Shown here: positions 36,859 through 46,111 of the stretch, one piece after another | Position numbering within the stretch: position 1 is the stretch's first letter | How the letters are laid out: every line of letters begins with the position of its first letter | Assembly (NCBI RefSeq): GCF_023646285.1 | Contig: NZ_JAMOKX010000001.1 | Location: forward strand, 352,029 to 416,028 | Direction: 5' to 3' | Length of the DNA: 64,000 nt | DNA from: Helicobacter colisuis | GTDB lineage: Bacteria; Campylobacterota; Campylobacteria; Campylobacterales; Helicobacteraceae | Made by a program: the position numbers and the translations under genes | The notes under the pieces: model-generated | Told to the model about the DNA's origin: nothing | The model's input: only the letters and a program-made list of their open reading frames with translations | Databases searched by the model: none

Positions 36859-36966
36859 TTTATTATCCTTTCTATTTTTAATATGGATTATTATTTTATA
36901 TTAGCTACCCTAAACTAAAAATAAATTTCTAAAAAATTAGAATTCCTATGAAACCAAAATATACAC

Positions 36967-37259
36967 TCACTTCCTCTCCCCCTTTAGCTTCCTCACTTCA
37001 AACCACAACTTAACATATCCACCCTTATACCAAGTTTTATCAGCTTTTATAAAAGTTTCTCCTAGTTTATAAGTAAGACATTCTTTTTCTTTAGGAGATT
37101 CTTGATTGAATGGGATATTTAAAAAATCAGCACATTTCAACAATTATTAGATTTGACAATAACCAAATTTTACATTTCTTTAAATTACTTCCACTAAGCA
37201 AAACAATACTTCCCTTTAAAGAAGCACTATTATTTGCCCCCACCCCACCGAGCTTATCT
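36967..37259 (-). pseudogene. Remnant of a surface-glycan-enzyme-like gene
   Basis: On the minus strand, one frame (about 37259-37130) encodes DKLGGVGANNSASLKGSIVL followed by a Leu-rich stretch. A second frame (37143-36967) encodes LNIPFNQESPKEKECLTYKL and then GETFIKADKTWYKGGYVKLW before a basic end and TGA. The tail pattern YKLGE-x-x-IKA-x-KTWYKGG recurs, as I recall, at the C-termini of glycosyltransferase-like proteins of Helicobacter and Campylobacter. Two frames and no upstream body suggest a degraded fragment. The rest of 36859-37268 shows no other gene. Confidence 0.4.
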
Positions 37260-37268
37260 TAGTCTCCA

Positions 37269-38300
37269 TCATATTTCAATCCTCTCAAGAATTTTCAAAT
37301 CAAATCCACTTAGCATACCACAATCATTTTCATCAAATTTAGAAGTAGTAAGCAGTTTAAAATCCCGAATCTCCAAGGCTTTTAGAATCTGCGCACCAAT
37401 GCCAAGCCCCTTAATGTCCTTGTTTGCCTCTGTAGCAAGGAATATCAAATATCCACCCTCACTTTTTAGCTTGCCTATAGCATTCATCAACCCATTAAAC
37501 TTTTCTGTATCTTCTAGCAGCATTAAATCCTGTGTGATAGTGTGGAATTTCACTAAAGGGTTTTGTAATGGATTGCCAATTTTAAAAATCGTGTGGATTC
37601 GATTTAAGTGATCTTTGATTTTGATTTTTTCTGTTTTAGTTTGCAAAAATTGACAACTCTCTTTTGAAAGAATCGCAATAAGATTTTCAAAGCTTAAACG
37701 ATATTGAATCAAATCTGAAACATACAAGATTTTTAGGTTATGTTTGATAGAAAATTCACTCAAAAACTTATCGCCTCTCCTAGCCATCAAGCCATCTTCT
37801 CTCATAATCTCACAAATTACGCTAATAGGCTTTAATCCTGCTAATTTACAAATATCCACGCTCGCTTCTGTATGCCCTGTCCGCTCTAGCACTCCACCCT
37901 CTTTGGCAATCAAAGGAAAAATATGCCCCGGACGCACAAAATCATCAGGCTTTGCATTTGCCCTGCACATAAGATTTATAGTCAAATCACGCTCATAAGC
38001 AGAAATACCCGTTTTAGCTTCTTTAGCATCAATAGAAATAGTAAAGGCTGTTTCGTGATTAGAGCTATTATGACTAACCATTGGTGGCAAATCTAGCACA
38101 TTGGCAATTTCTTTTGTAATAGAAACACAAATAAGCCCTCTTGCTTCTTGAGCCATAAAATTAATTTTCTCTGGCGTGCTAAAGATTCCCGCCATAACCA
38201 AATCGCCCTCATTTTCCCTATCTTCATCATCCATTATAATAATCATTTCACCATTTTTAATGGCTTTAATTGCTTCTTCTACTCTTAAAATCGCTTCCAT
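37269..38300 (-). CDS. ribBA: 3,4-dihydroxy-2-butanone-4-phosphate synthase with degenerate GTP cyclohydrolase II domain (RibB/RibBA)
   Basis: The N-terminal 200 residues form an intact DHBP synthase (ribulose-5-phosphate to DHBP and formate, riboflavin pathway). Motifs are MDDEDRENEGDLVMAG, FMAQEARGLICVSIT, VSHNSSNHETAFTISIDA and FVRPGHIFPLIAKEGGVLERTGHTEAS. The C-terminal 140 residues keep the GTP cyclohydrolase II outline (a GLGIGAQILKAL end) but lack the Cys-x10-Cys-x-Cys zinc site and the catalytic Arg-rich loop, so that half is presumably inactive. Such fusions are known in Helicobacter, which carry a separate RibA. Confidence 0.9.
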   Translation of the reverse strand: MEAILRVEEAIKAIKNGEMIIIMDDEDRENEGDLVMAGIFSTPEKINFMAQEARGLICVSITKEIANVLDLPPMVSHNSSNHETAFTISIDAKEAKTGISAYERDLTINLMCRANAKPDDFVRPGHIFPLIAKEGGVLERTGHTEASVDICKLAGLKPISVICEIMREDGLMARRGDKFLSEFSIKHNLKILYVSDLIQYRLSFENLIAILSKESCQFLQTKTEKIKIKDHLNRIHTIFKIGNPLQNPLVKFHTITQDLMLLEDTEKFNGLMNAIGKLKSEGGYLIFLATEANKDIKGLGIGAQILKALEIRDFKLLTTSKFDENDCGMLSGFDLKILERIEI

Positions 38301-38329
38301 AACTACCTAACAAATAAAAAAATAATCGC

Positions 38330-38341
38330 GCATTATAATGC
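38330..38341 (-). promoter_or_regulatory. Palindromic -10 region upstream of ribBA
   Basis: GCATTATAATGC is a perfect 12-bp palindrome 30-41 bases upstream of the ribBA start and contains TATAAT on both strands. It is the best -10 candidate for ribBA and could double as a repressor site. The upstream space shows no FMN riboswitch-like structure. Confidence 0.4.
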
Positions 38342-38477
38342 AATTAAACTTAAATACTCTAAAGTAGCCACTTCAATAAATCCCTAAAAACAAGCCCTAA
38401 AAGAGATGCTTTAATCAAATAATCAAATATTTTTAGGATATTTTCTAAAATTCCTTGACAAAATAATAAAATTCAAA

Positions 38478-38483
38478 TATAAT
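38478..38483 (+). promoter_or_regulatory. -10 promoter element for tRNA-Gln and tRNA-fMet
   Basis: TATAAT ends 17 bases before the first base of tRNA-Gln, the same spacing as in the other tRNA cluster at 21948. Confidence 0.6.
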
Positions 38484-38500
38484 TCCATTTCACTTTTTGT

Positions 38501-38575
38501 TGGGGTATCGCCAAGCGGTAAGGCAGCTGGTTTTGGTCCAGCCATTCCGAGGTTCGAATCCTTGTACCCCAGCCA
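38501..38575 (+). tRNA. tRNA-Gln (TTG)
   Basis: This is a 75-base cloverleaf with acceptor TGGGGTA/TACCCCA, anticodon TTG in GTTTTGGTC, T-arm AGGTTCGAATCCT and an encoded CCA end. The weak U1-A72 pair is typical of tRNA-Gln. Confidence 0.97.
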
Positions 38576-38612
38576 CTTTCAAAAACTTTCTATAATTTTT
38601 ACATTTTTTTAT

Positions 38613-38689
<77 letters not shown>

Positions 38690-38696
38690 AATCTTT

Positions 38697-39188
38697 TTAA
38701 AAATCCAATTCGTGAGTTAGATTCCTAAACTTAATATCTTCTAATTGCTTTTTAATTTGCTTGTTTTCTTCTACTAACGAATCAAGTTGCGTTTGAAGCT
38801 GAGTAATATTGCGACTAGTGTAGTAAATATTATTTCGGATATAGATTTTTGGAATAAAAAGCAATAGCGCAAAAAACATTATCCCAATGGAAATACAAAC
38901 CATTTTAAAAGAAATTTCTCTTTTTTCTAAATCAATTTGTAAAACTTCCTCTTTTTCCTGTGGATTTAAGCTTGTTTGCTCCATTGAAGCTAATAGCTCT
39001 TGGCTAGAAGTTTCACTAGTAGAAAAATTTGCTTGATAGGGACTTTCTTTTTGAATATTTTGTGATGATTCTCTAAAATCTTCTTGAATTCCCGATTCTT
39101 GGCTATTTTCTTTTTTAAACCGATCCCAAAAATTTGTTTTTTGAATTTTATCAGATTCTTTTAGGCGCAAAGATTCATAAGATTCCAT
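38697..39188 (-). CDS. Bitopic membrane protein with coiled coil, FtsL-like
   Basis: The 163-residue protein has a long charged, Ser/Gln/Glu-rich cytoplasmic N-terminus (1-90) and one transmembrane helix (about 93-113, MVCISIGIMFFALLLFIPKI). A periplasmic coiled coil of heptads follows (ITQLQTQLDSLVEENKQIKKQL). It starts 8 bases after rsmH (mraW), the position of ftsL in most division clusters, and has FtsL's topology. Sequence similarity in this family is minimal, so the call rests on position and topology. The N-terminal tail is longer than usual. Confidence 0.6.
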   Translation of the reverse strand: MESYESLRLKESDKIQKTNFWDRFKKENSQESGIQEDFRESSQNIQKESPYQANFSTSETSSQELLASMEQTSLNPQEKEEVLQIDLEKREISFKMVCISIGIMFFALLLFIPKIYIRNNIYYTSRNITQLQTQLDSLVEENKQIKKQLEDIKFRNLTHELDF

Positions 39189-39196
39189 TGTATCTC

Positions 39197-40132
39197 TTAA
39201 TGCAAAAACTCAAAAATGCGCATCTTAGAACTACGCGCTCGAGGATTATCTTTAATCTCCTCTTCTTTTGGAATAATTGGCTTCTTATAAAGGCTTCTGC
39301 CCTTTTGATGATTTCTACTACACTCACATTTTAAAGCTTGTGGCGGACAAATACAAGGATTTTCCCATTGTTTAAATTTATTTTTAATAATCCTATCTTC
39401 CAAAGAATGAAAAGAAATAAGACAAAGTCGGCTAAAATCCTGCATTTCTTGAGAATCAAAAATTTTTAACATTGATTCTAATTCGCCTAGCTCATTATTT
39501 ACTTCAATTCTTAAAGCCTGAAAAGCAAGTGTAGCGGGGTGAATTTTGGGGTGCTTAAAATGCTTGGCGATAAATTGACTAAGCATTTTTGCGCTTGTAA
39601 TTTTTTCTTTTTTGCGCAATTCCACAATGCAGTGAGCAAGTTTCTTATACTCCCTAATCTCGCCAAAATCCCTAAAGATTCGCTCCAATTCAGTTAGTGG
39701 ATATGAATTAACAATATCCTTTGCAGTAAAATTTTGACTTTGATCCATTCGCATATCAAGAAACTCTGAATCAAAACAAAATCCCCTCTCCTTGCTATCA
39801 AACTGCATTGAAGAAACTCCAATGTCTGCTAAGATTCCAACAACATTGCTCTCTCTTTGTAAAATCTGTTTTAAAACTCCGCTAAAGCGTCCATATTCGA
39901 TGCTAAAACGATTTAAAAAAGGTTCTAAACGCTTCTTTGCAAGAGTGATTGCTTCATCATCTTGATCAATGCCTATGATTTTTAGCTTAGGATATTTTTC
40001 TAAAAGCGCCAAGCTATGCCCCCCAAATCCCAAAGTGCAATCAATCAAGATTCCACCCTTTTGATGGATTATTTCTGTATTAAAAGCTTCTAAAACTTCT
40101 TGCTTTAAAACCGAAATATGTGGAATTCTCAT
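39197..40132 (-). CDS. rsmH: 16S rRNA (cytosine1402-N4)-methyltransferase
   Basis: RsmH methylates C1402 of 16S rRNA in the P site. The 311-residue protein has [13 protein letters not shown], the SAM-binding [18 protein letters not shown] near residue 31, [30 protein letters not shown] near residue 97, and [11 protein letters not shown] with [14 protein letters not shown] near the C-terminus. It overlaps murA by 4 bases upstream, and the ftsL-like gene follows. Confidence 0.96.
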   Translation of the reverse strand: MRIPHISVLKQEVLEAFNTEIIHQKGGILIDCTLGFGGHSLALLEKYPKLKIIGIDQDDEAITLAKKRLEPFLNRFSIEYGRFSGVLKQILQRESNVVGILADIGVSSMQFDSKERGFCFDSEFLDMRMDQSQNFTAKDIVNSYPLTELERIFRDFGEIREYKKLAHCIVELRKKEKITSAKMLSQFIAKHFKHPKIHPATLAFQALRIEVNNELGELESMLKIFDSQEMQDFSRLCLISFHSLEDRIIKNKFKQWENPCICPPQALKCECSRNHQKGRSLYKKPIIPKEEEIKDNPRARSSKMRIFEFLH

Positions 40133-41397
40133 TCTTTTTCTCTTGAAATTTTAGCACCAAGCCCAGTGAGCTTGGCTTCAAGATTCTCATAACCTCTATC
40201 AAGATGATAGATTCGATGAATATGACTCTCTCCCTTTGCTACAAGAGCAGCCAAAACCAATGCGCTTGAAGCACGCAGATCTGTCGCCATAACATCTGCA
40301 CCAAAAAGCTCACTTTTACCTTGAATTGTTGCTATATTGCCTTTTAGCTTGATATTTGCACCCATTCTTTGAAGCTCACTTACATGCATAAAGCGATTCT
40401 CAAAAAGTCTCTCTTGAATAATGCTACCCCCCTCACACTGCGTAGCTAAAGCCATGAATTGCGCTTGCATATCAGTAGGAAACCCAGGATACTCTGCTGT
40501 AGAAATCTCAAAACTTTGCCGATTCTTTGCAGGATAAATTGTAATTGAATCGCCTTTAATATCCATTGCAAAACCAATCTCCTCAAGCTTAGAGAGAACT
40601 GCTGTTAGATGAATGGGATTAAGGCGGTGCAATGTGATTTGTGAATTAGTAATGGCACCTGCGCAAAGATATGTCCCTGCCTCAATCCTATCTGGAATCA
40701 CCTCAATATTAGCAGGAAAATTTAAAGGTTCTCTATTTGTGCCATAAATCTCAATTTCATCATTTCCGATGCCGCTAATCTCCACTCCACTTGCTTTTAA
40801 AACTTCACAAAGCTGAATTACTTCTGGCTCTTTTGCGGCATTGATGATTTGCGTTTTACCCTTTGCCATAGCAGCTGCCATTAAAATATTCTCGGTGCCT
40901 GTCACGGTGATTTTATCAAAATTTATCACACTCCCTTTTAAGCCCTCTTTTGCTTCTGCAACAATATATCCACCTTGCAGCCGAATCTCAGCACCCATTT
41001 TTTGAAACGCTTTAATGTGCAAATCTACAGGTCTTGCGCCAATAGCACAACCCCCTGGCAAGCTTACTTCGCAACAACCAAATCTCCCCAAAAGTGGTCC
41101 TAAAACAAGGATTGAAGCACGCATTTTACGCACAATATCATAATTGGCTTTTGTATTATTAAGTGTTTTTGCAACAATGCTTGTTGTGTGTTTATCTAGC
41201 TGAATAATTTCGCAACCAAGCATATTCAATAAAGAAAAAAATGTCTTAATATCCACTACATCAGGTAAATTACTTAAAGTCGCCCTTTCTTTAGAGAGCA
41301 AACTTAAGGCTATAAGTGGAAGTGCCGAATTTTTTGCTCCTGAAATTTGAATAGAACCTTGCAAACACGCTTGTCCCTCAATGCGTAAAAAATCCAT
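40129..41397 (-). CDS. murA: UDP-N-acetylglucosamine 1-carboxyvinyltransferase
   Basis: MurA adds enolpyruvate to UDP-GlcNAc, the first committed step of peptidoglycan synthesis. The 422-residue protein shows [13 protein letters not shown] (catalytic Lys-Asn region) and [16 protein letters not shown]. The loop [16 protein letters not shown] has the catalytic, fosfomycin-target Cys near residue 116. [16 protein letters not shown] and [17 protein letters not shown] follow. The sequence keeps Cys in the loop, so it should be fosfomycin-sensitive. Confidence 0.97.
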   Translation of the reverse strand: MDFLRIEGQACLQGSIQISGAKNSALPLIALSLLSKERATLSNLPDVVDIKTFFSLLNMLGCEIIQLDKHTTSIVAKTLNNTKANYDIVRKMRASILVLGPLLGRFGCCEVSLPGGCAIGARPVDLHIKAFQKMGAEIRLQGGYIVAEAKEGLKGSVINFDKITVTGTENILMAAAMAKGKTQIINAAKEPEVIQLCEVLKASGVEISGIGNDEIEIYGTNREPLNFPANIEVIPDRIEAGTYLCAGAITNSQITLHRLNPIHLTAVLSKLEEIGFAMDIKGDSITIYPAKNRQSFEISTAEYPGFPTDMQAQFMALATQCEGGSIIQERLFENRFMHVSELQRMGANIKLKGNIATIQGKSELFGADVMATDLRASSALVLAALVAKGESHIHRIYHLDRGYENLEAKLTGLGAKISREKE

Positions 41398-41406
41398 TTT
41401 TTTCCT

Positions 41407-41856
41407 TTATTTTTTATTTTTCTCGCTACTTTCTCGATTTTTCAATGCCGCACTAATGAGTGTTTCAATTTCTTTTTTAAAATTTGGATTTGCCTTTACA
41501 AACTCTTCCCTATATCTTGCCACACTATCAATATCAACAGCAGAACAGCACGCCAAAGCCGAAATAAAATCCATCCTATCTTTATAATCTTTGCTTTCTT
41601 TCTTTAAGCTATCAAAATTTAAAAAGTTTTTCCTAAAAGCTTCTAAAATCTCATCTAATTCTTCCCTGCTAGGGCTATTTTGCAAAATTGAAATAAGGTA
41701 TTGAATATTTTTTAGCAAATTATCCCTACTTTTTTGCGATTCAAGATAAGCTTGAATCTTACCTAGAATTAAAAAAGCACTTGTAAGTAAAGCAAAAGGC
41801 AACATCGCAAAAAATAATGCCACCCAAATAAAAAGATAAAATTGAAAGCTATACAC
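41407..41856 (-). CDS. Membrane-anchored protein of unknown function (HP0647-like)
   Basis: No known function. The 149-residue protein has an N-terminal hydrophobic helix (about residues 5-33), then a mainly helical, charged domain and a Lys-rich end (SSEKNKK). It sits between galU and murA, as the gene HP0647 does in H. pylori, so it is a conserved neighbour of envelope precursor genes. It abuts galU, and the two share a one-base overlap. Confidence 0.65.
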   Translation of the reverse strand: MYSFQFYLFIWVALFFAMLPFALLTSAFLILGKIQAYLESQKSRDNLLKNIQYLISILQNSPSREELDEILEAFRKNFLNFDSLKKESKDYKDRMDFISALACCSAVDIDSVARYREEFVKANPNFKKEIETLISAALKNRESSEKNKK

Positions 41857-42686
41857 TATTTGCCTTGATATTTTTCATAAAACACATTAGTTGCCCTAAC
41901 AAATCCATCAACACTTCCGCAATCATAGCGCACACCCTGAAATTTATAGGCAAGCACCATTCCCTTTTTGCATTGCTCCATTAAGGCATCTGTAATTTGA
42001 ATTTCACCATTTTTACCAGGTTTTGTGTGCTTTAAAATTTCAAAAATATCAGGAGTTAAAATATAGCGCCCAATAATGGCTAGATTACTTGGGGCTTCTT
42101 CTATGCTTGGCTTTTCAATCATATTATCCACCATAAAAACACCATCATCTACTTCTCTACCAGAAATCACTCCATATTTACTTACCTCTTCTTTTGCTAC
42201 TTCTTCGACGGCAACGATAGAACATTTGTATTTTTTATAAATTTCACACATTTGAGATAGCACTCCAACACCACCCTCATTATCACACAAATCATCGCTT
42301 AAAATCACCCCAAAAGGCTCCTTGCCAATAAGATTTTCACCTATTAAAATCGCATGCCCTAATCCTTTCATTTCCATTTGTCTTGTATAAGAAAAAGTGC
42401 AAGTGTTTAAAAGGCGACGAATGTCTTTTAAATAACCCTCTTTACTAGTTCCTTGTATTTGGTGTTCTAATTCATAACTAATATCAAAATGATCTTCCAA
42501 AGAGCGTTTGCCCCTTCCTGTTACAATTGCCATATTAGCAATCCCTGCCTCAATTGCCTCCTCTACGCCATATTGTATTAAAGGCTTATTAACAATGGGT
42601 AGCATTTCCTTAGGTATTGCTTTTGTAGCTGGTAAAAATCTCGTTCCATATCCTGCAGCTGGAAATAGGCATTTTTTTATCATCAT
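41856..42686 (-). CDS. galU: UTP--glucose-1-phosphate uridylyltransferase
   Basis: GalU makes UDP-glucose for lipopolysaccharide and glycan synthesis. The 276-residue protein shows the nucleotidyltransferase start LFPAAGYGTRFLPATKAIPKEMLPI, then VEEAIEAGI, GLGHAILIGENLIG, ILSDDLCDNEGG (metal and uridine Asp residues), AIIGRYILTPDIF, GEIQITDAL and GVRYDCGSVDGFV. It lies in the order DUF815-galU-HP0647-like-murA. Confidence 0.96.
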   Translation of the reverse strand: MMIKKCLFPAAGYGTRFLPATKAIPKEMLPIVNKPLIQYGVEEAIEAGIANMAIVTGRGKRSLEDHFDISYELEHQIQGTSKEGYLKDIRRLLNTCTFSYTRQMEMKGLGHAILIGENLIGKEPFGVILSDDLCDNEGGVGVLSQMCEIYKKYKCSIVAVEEVAKEEVSKYGVISGREVDDGVFMVDNMIEKPSIEEAPSNLAIIGRYILTPDIFEILKHTKPGKNGEIQITDALMEQCKKGMVLAYKFQGVRYDCGSVDGFVRATNVFYEKYQGK

Positions 42687-42695
42687 CTCTCCTTT

Positions 42696-43475
42696 TTAAA
42701 TCAAATCTATCAAACCACTTTCGTAAAGTTTAAAAAATTGTGTTGCGATTCTTGGATTTTTTGAACCCCTTTTAGATGCAAAAATAAGAGCTTTTTTTCG
42801 AATATTTTCCCAATTATCGGGATTTTGCAACTCTAAAGGCAACTTTTTAAAATAACCTTGCAACACTTCTAAATATTCTTGATTGCCATGTGTATAAAAC
42901 CCAATACAAAGTGGAAATCTCTCAAACAAAGCAATTTTATCTTCATTTCCCTCAAATCCAAAAATTTCATTCTCACTATGAAATTCTGGCATTAAATGGC
43001 GACGATTAGAAGTTATATAAAAGCGAATATTTTGTGGAAATTTCTCAATACTACCTTCTAAAATTGTTTTTAGATTCTTATATTCTTGATCATTTTCATT
43101 AAAACTCAAATCATCACAAAAAACGATAAACTTATAATCTTTGGTACGTAAAAAATCTAAAATTTCAGGCAACATTTTCAAGTCTTGTTTAAAAATTTGC
43201 AAGATTCTCAAACCTGCTTTAGAGTATTTTGGCAAAAGTGCTTTGATTAATGAAGATTTTCCACAACCTCTAGCGCCCCAGAGCAAAACATTCACACCCA
43301 TTCCCTTAAACAAAAAAGATTCGGTATTGGCACATAAAAGCCCTATTTCTTTTTGTAAATTATAGAAATCTTCCCACTCATAATTTTCTAATTCATAAAC
43401 TTGATGCAAATAGCCACTACTGCGATAAATGGCAGCACAATGTCGCTCACAATCCCATTCAAACTGTTTCATCAA
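42696..43475 (-). CDS. DUF815-family AAA-type ATPase
   Basis: This 259-residue soluble ATPase has a P-loop LLWGARGCGKSSLIKAL near residue 67 and Walker B FIVFCDDLSFNEND near residue 118. The sensor-1-like FYITSNRRHLMPE and a C-terminal RIATQFFKLYE segment follow. DUF815 proteins are common but uncharacterised. The ATG overlaps the clpA stop (ATGA), suggesting co-translation with the ClpS-ClpA protease module, but no functional link is established. Confidence 0.85.
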   Translation of the reverse strand: MMKQFEWDCERHCAAIYRSSGYLHQVYELENYEWEDFYNLQKEIGLLCANTESFLFKGMGVNVLLWGARGCGKSSLIKALLPKYSKAGLRILQIFKQDLKMLPEILDFLRTKDYKFIVFCDDLSFNENDQEYKNLKTILEGSIEKFPQNIRFYITSNRRHLMPEFHSENEIFGFEGNEDKIALFERFPLCIGFYTHGNQEYLEVLQGYFKKLPLELQNPDNWENIRKKALIFASKRGSKNPRIATQFFKLYESGLIDLI

Positions 43476-45712
43476 CGACTTCTTTTGGTTTTAACTTTAT
43501 TGTTTAATGGTTTATTTTGTTTAGTTTTACAGCTAAAAGAATCACTTTTTTTATTGTAGCTAAAAATAATTTCACCGCCTTTTTCTAATTCACCAAAAAG
43601 CATTAAATCACTAAGAGGATTCTTAATTTTCTCTTGAATCACAAGCCCAAGAGGTCTTGCACCAAGCTCTGGATTATATCCAAGTTTAGCAAGTTGTTCT
43701 TTAGCGCTCTTATCTAGCAAAATATGGATATTTTTAGAAACAATTTGCTCGTTTAAATCGTTGATATTCTTCTCTACAATTTTTAGAATTTCTGCTTCGC
43801 TTAAAGGATTAAAAGCCACAATAGCATCCAAACGATTTCGGAATTCAGGTGTGAAATTGTCCTTAATGGCAGAATTGAATTTTGTCGCAGAATCTTGTGC
43901 AAAACCAAGTGTTGGAGCTTCTTTGGAGCCAACATTAGAAGTCATAATCAAAATCACCGAAGAAAAATCTGCACTCTCCCCATTATTGTCTGTTAGCTTG
44001 GCATTATCCATCACTTGCAAGAAAATATTCAAAACATCAGGGTGTGCCTTTTCTATCTCATCTAAAAGCAATAAAGTATGAGGATTTTTCTTAATCATTT
44101 CTGTAAGAATCCCTCCCTTATCATAGCCCACATAACCAGCAGGTGCGCCAATAAGTCCAGAGCTTGAATATTTCTCCATATATTCACTCATATCAATACG
44201 CTCAAAATTAATCCCTAAAGCCTTAGCGATTTCCTTAGCCAACTCTGTTTTCCCCACACCACTTGGACCGCTAAATAAAAAAGAACCAATGGGCTTATTA
44301 GGCGATCCAAGTCCAGCTTTATTTCGCTTGAGCGCTGTTACAATCTCTTTGATAGCCAAATCTTGCCCAAAGATTCTATTTTGTAGGTATTTTTCTAAGT
44401 TTCTTAAGAGATTCTTGTCATCTTTAGTGGCTTCAATCTCGGGAATCTTTGCCATTTTAGCCACCATTTGTTTAATGCTAGAGAGACTTACCTTGCCACT
44501 CTTGTTAGCTAGTTTATAAGCCGCTCCAACTTCATCAATCACATCAATTGCCTTATCAGGTAAAAAACGATCATGCAAATAACGGCTAGATAGCTCCACT
44601 GCTAACTTAAGCGATTCTAGCGGATAGGTAACATTATGGTGTTTTTCATAGTATTTTTTAACACCCTGTAAAATCAAAACCGCTTCTTCTTGACTAGGCT
44701 CATCCACATCAATTTTAGCAAATCGCCTTGAAAATGCTTTGTCTTTATCTAAAAAATTTCGGTATTCTGCATAGGTGCTAGCGCCAATACATCTAAGTTT
44801 TCCACTGCCAAGCATAGGCTTTAAGAGATTACTAGCATCCATACTGCCGCTATTTGTAGCTCCTGCTCCAATAAGCATATGAATCTCATCGATAAATAAA
44901 ATAACATTTTTGCGCTCTAAAACTTCTTCACCTAAAGCTTTAATCCGCTTTTCAAAATCCCCTCGATACTTTGTTCCTGCAACAAGCGCCCCCATATTAA
45001 GCATAAAAATTTCATTACCAAAAAGTGGATTATTCTCTTGATTTAAAACAATTGCCAACCCCTCTGCAATAGCTGTTTTCCCAACTCCTGGCTCACCTAC
45101 CAAGAGTGGATTATTCTTTTTGCGTCTTAGCAAGACTTCTAGGCATCTTTCAATCTCTTTGTCTCTCCCAATAATTGGATCAATTTTGCCCTCTTTTGCT
45201 TCTTGTGTGAGATTGATGCAATATTTCTCTAATACACTCTCTTGTTTATTTTCATCTTTTTCAAACTTTTGAGTTTGTTGTAAATCTTGATTTTCTGTAA
45301 TATACTCTAAAATATTAAGGCGTGTGATTCCTTGGGCTTTAAGAAGCTGAGTGCAAAATGCTTTGTCTTCCTCTAAAATTGCGGCTAACAAATCTCCAAC
45401 TTGAGCTTCTTTGCGTTGAGCACCCTTTACATGGCTTACCATAATTTCAATAACACGCGTAACAGCTAGAGTTTCTATAGGCAACTCACTCACATCAGGG
45501 TGAGACTGCAAAAAATGCATTAAATAGCGCTCTATTTGCGATTTGAGCGCTTTAATATTGCCTCCGCATTCTTCAATAGCTTTTTTAATTGTTTGACTAT
45601 CCAAAAGAGAATGAAAAATATGCTCTAGTGTAAGGTATTCATGCCCTAAATGCTTAGCACGACTTTGTGCGGCTTGCAAAATATAATTTAATTCTTTGCT
45701 AATCTCAATCAT
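43472..45712 (-). CDS. clpA: ATP-dependent Clp protease ATP-binding subunit ClpA
   Basis: ClpA is the hexameric AAA+ unfoldase that feeds substrates to ClpP. The 746-residue protein has two N-terminal ClpN repeats. ATPase module 1 has Walker A GEPGVGKTAIAEGLA near residue 205 and VILFIDEIHMLIGAGAT; module 2 has GPSGVGKTELAKEIA near 486 and LLLLDEIEKAHPDVL. There is no long middle coiled coil, which distinguishes it from ClpB. The C-terminal tail is Lys/Asn-rich and longer than usual. It follows clpS by 9 bases. Confidence 0.96.
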   Translation of the reverse strand: MIEISKELNYILQAAQSRAKHLGHEYLTLEHIFHSLLDSQTIKKAIEECGGNIKALKSQIERYLMHFLQSHPDVSELPIETLAVTRVIEIMVSHVKGAQRKEAQVGDLLAAILEEDKAFCTQLLKAQGITRLNILEYITENQDLQQTQKFEKDENKQESVLEKYCINLTQEAKEGKIDPIIGRDKEIERCLEVLLRRKKNNPLLVGEPGVGKTAIAEGLAIVLNQENNPLFGNEIFMLNMGALVAGTKYRGDFEKRIKALGEEVLERKNVILFIDEIHMLIGAGATNSGSMDASNLLKPMLGSGKLRCIGASTYAEYRNFLDKDKAFSRRFAKIDVDEPSQEEAVLILQGVKKYYEKHHNVTYPLESLKLAVELSSRYLHDRFLPDKAIDVIDEVGAAYKLANKSGKVSLSSIKQMVAKMAKIPEIEATKDDKNLLRNLEKYLQNRIFGQDLAIKEIVTALKRNKAGLGSPNKPIGSFLFSGPSGVGKTELAKEIAKALGINFERIDMSEYMEKYSSSGLIGAPAGYVGYDKGGILTEMIKKNPHTLLLLDEIEKAHPDVLNIFLQVMDNAKLTDNNGESADFSSVILIMTSNVGSKEAPTLGFAQDSATKFNSAIKDNFTPEFRNRLDAIVAFNPLSEAEILKIVEKNINDLNEQIVSKNIHILLDKSAKEQLAKLGYNPELGARPLGLVIQEKIKNPLSDLMLFGELEKGGEIIFSYNKKSDSFSCKTKQNKPLNNKVKTKRSR

Positions 45713-45721
45713 CGCATTTCT

Positions 45722-46039
45722 TTACATTTTTTCTAAAATGGCTCTTAGAGGAAATTGTTTTTCTTTTGCCATTTTTCTAACCTGCATTGCTTTAGTTTCT
45801 GCTATATCATAGGGATAGATTCCGCACATTCCACGCCCATTATGATGAATTTGCAACATAAGATTGAGCGATTCTTCAAAATTTTTGTGAAAAATTTTCT
45901 GCAAAATCTCTATTACAAAATCCTGAGTGGTATAATCATCATTAAGCAAAATAACTTTGTAGCGGATAGGTTCTTGTAGCTTTTCAAGGGTTTCTGTTGC
46001 GTTTTCAATTTGATTTTGTTTGGGCAATTTTCCCTCCAA
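45722..46039 (-). CDS. clpS: ClpS adaptor for N-degron substrates
   Basis: ClpS delivers N-end-rule substrates to ClpA. The 105-residue protein has a flexible N-terminus and the core YKVILLNDDYTTQDFVIEIL, with the Asn-Asp pair that forms the N-degron pocket near residues 33-34. HHNGRGMCGIYPYDIAETKA includes the pocket His. It directly precedes clpA, so adaptor and unfoldase are coupled. Confidence 0.95.
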   Translation of the reverse strand: MEGKLPKQNQIENATETLEKLQEPIRYKVILLNDDYTTQDFVIEILQKIFHKNFEESLNLMLQIHHNGRGMCGIYPYDIAETKAMQVRKMAKEKQFPLRAILEKM

Positions 46040-46111
46040 AGTAATATTAAAGTAATGCTAAATTTATATTTTTAGTATAGCATTTTTTGCTTAAAATTTT
46101 TACCTTTTAAT

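Noticed and set aside
38301..38500. FMN riboswitch upstream of ribBA
   Set aside because: The leader before ribBA is short and AT-rich, and none of the conserved RFN-element stems can be recognised.
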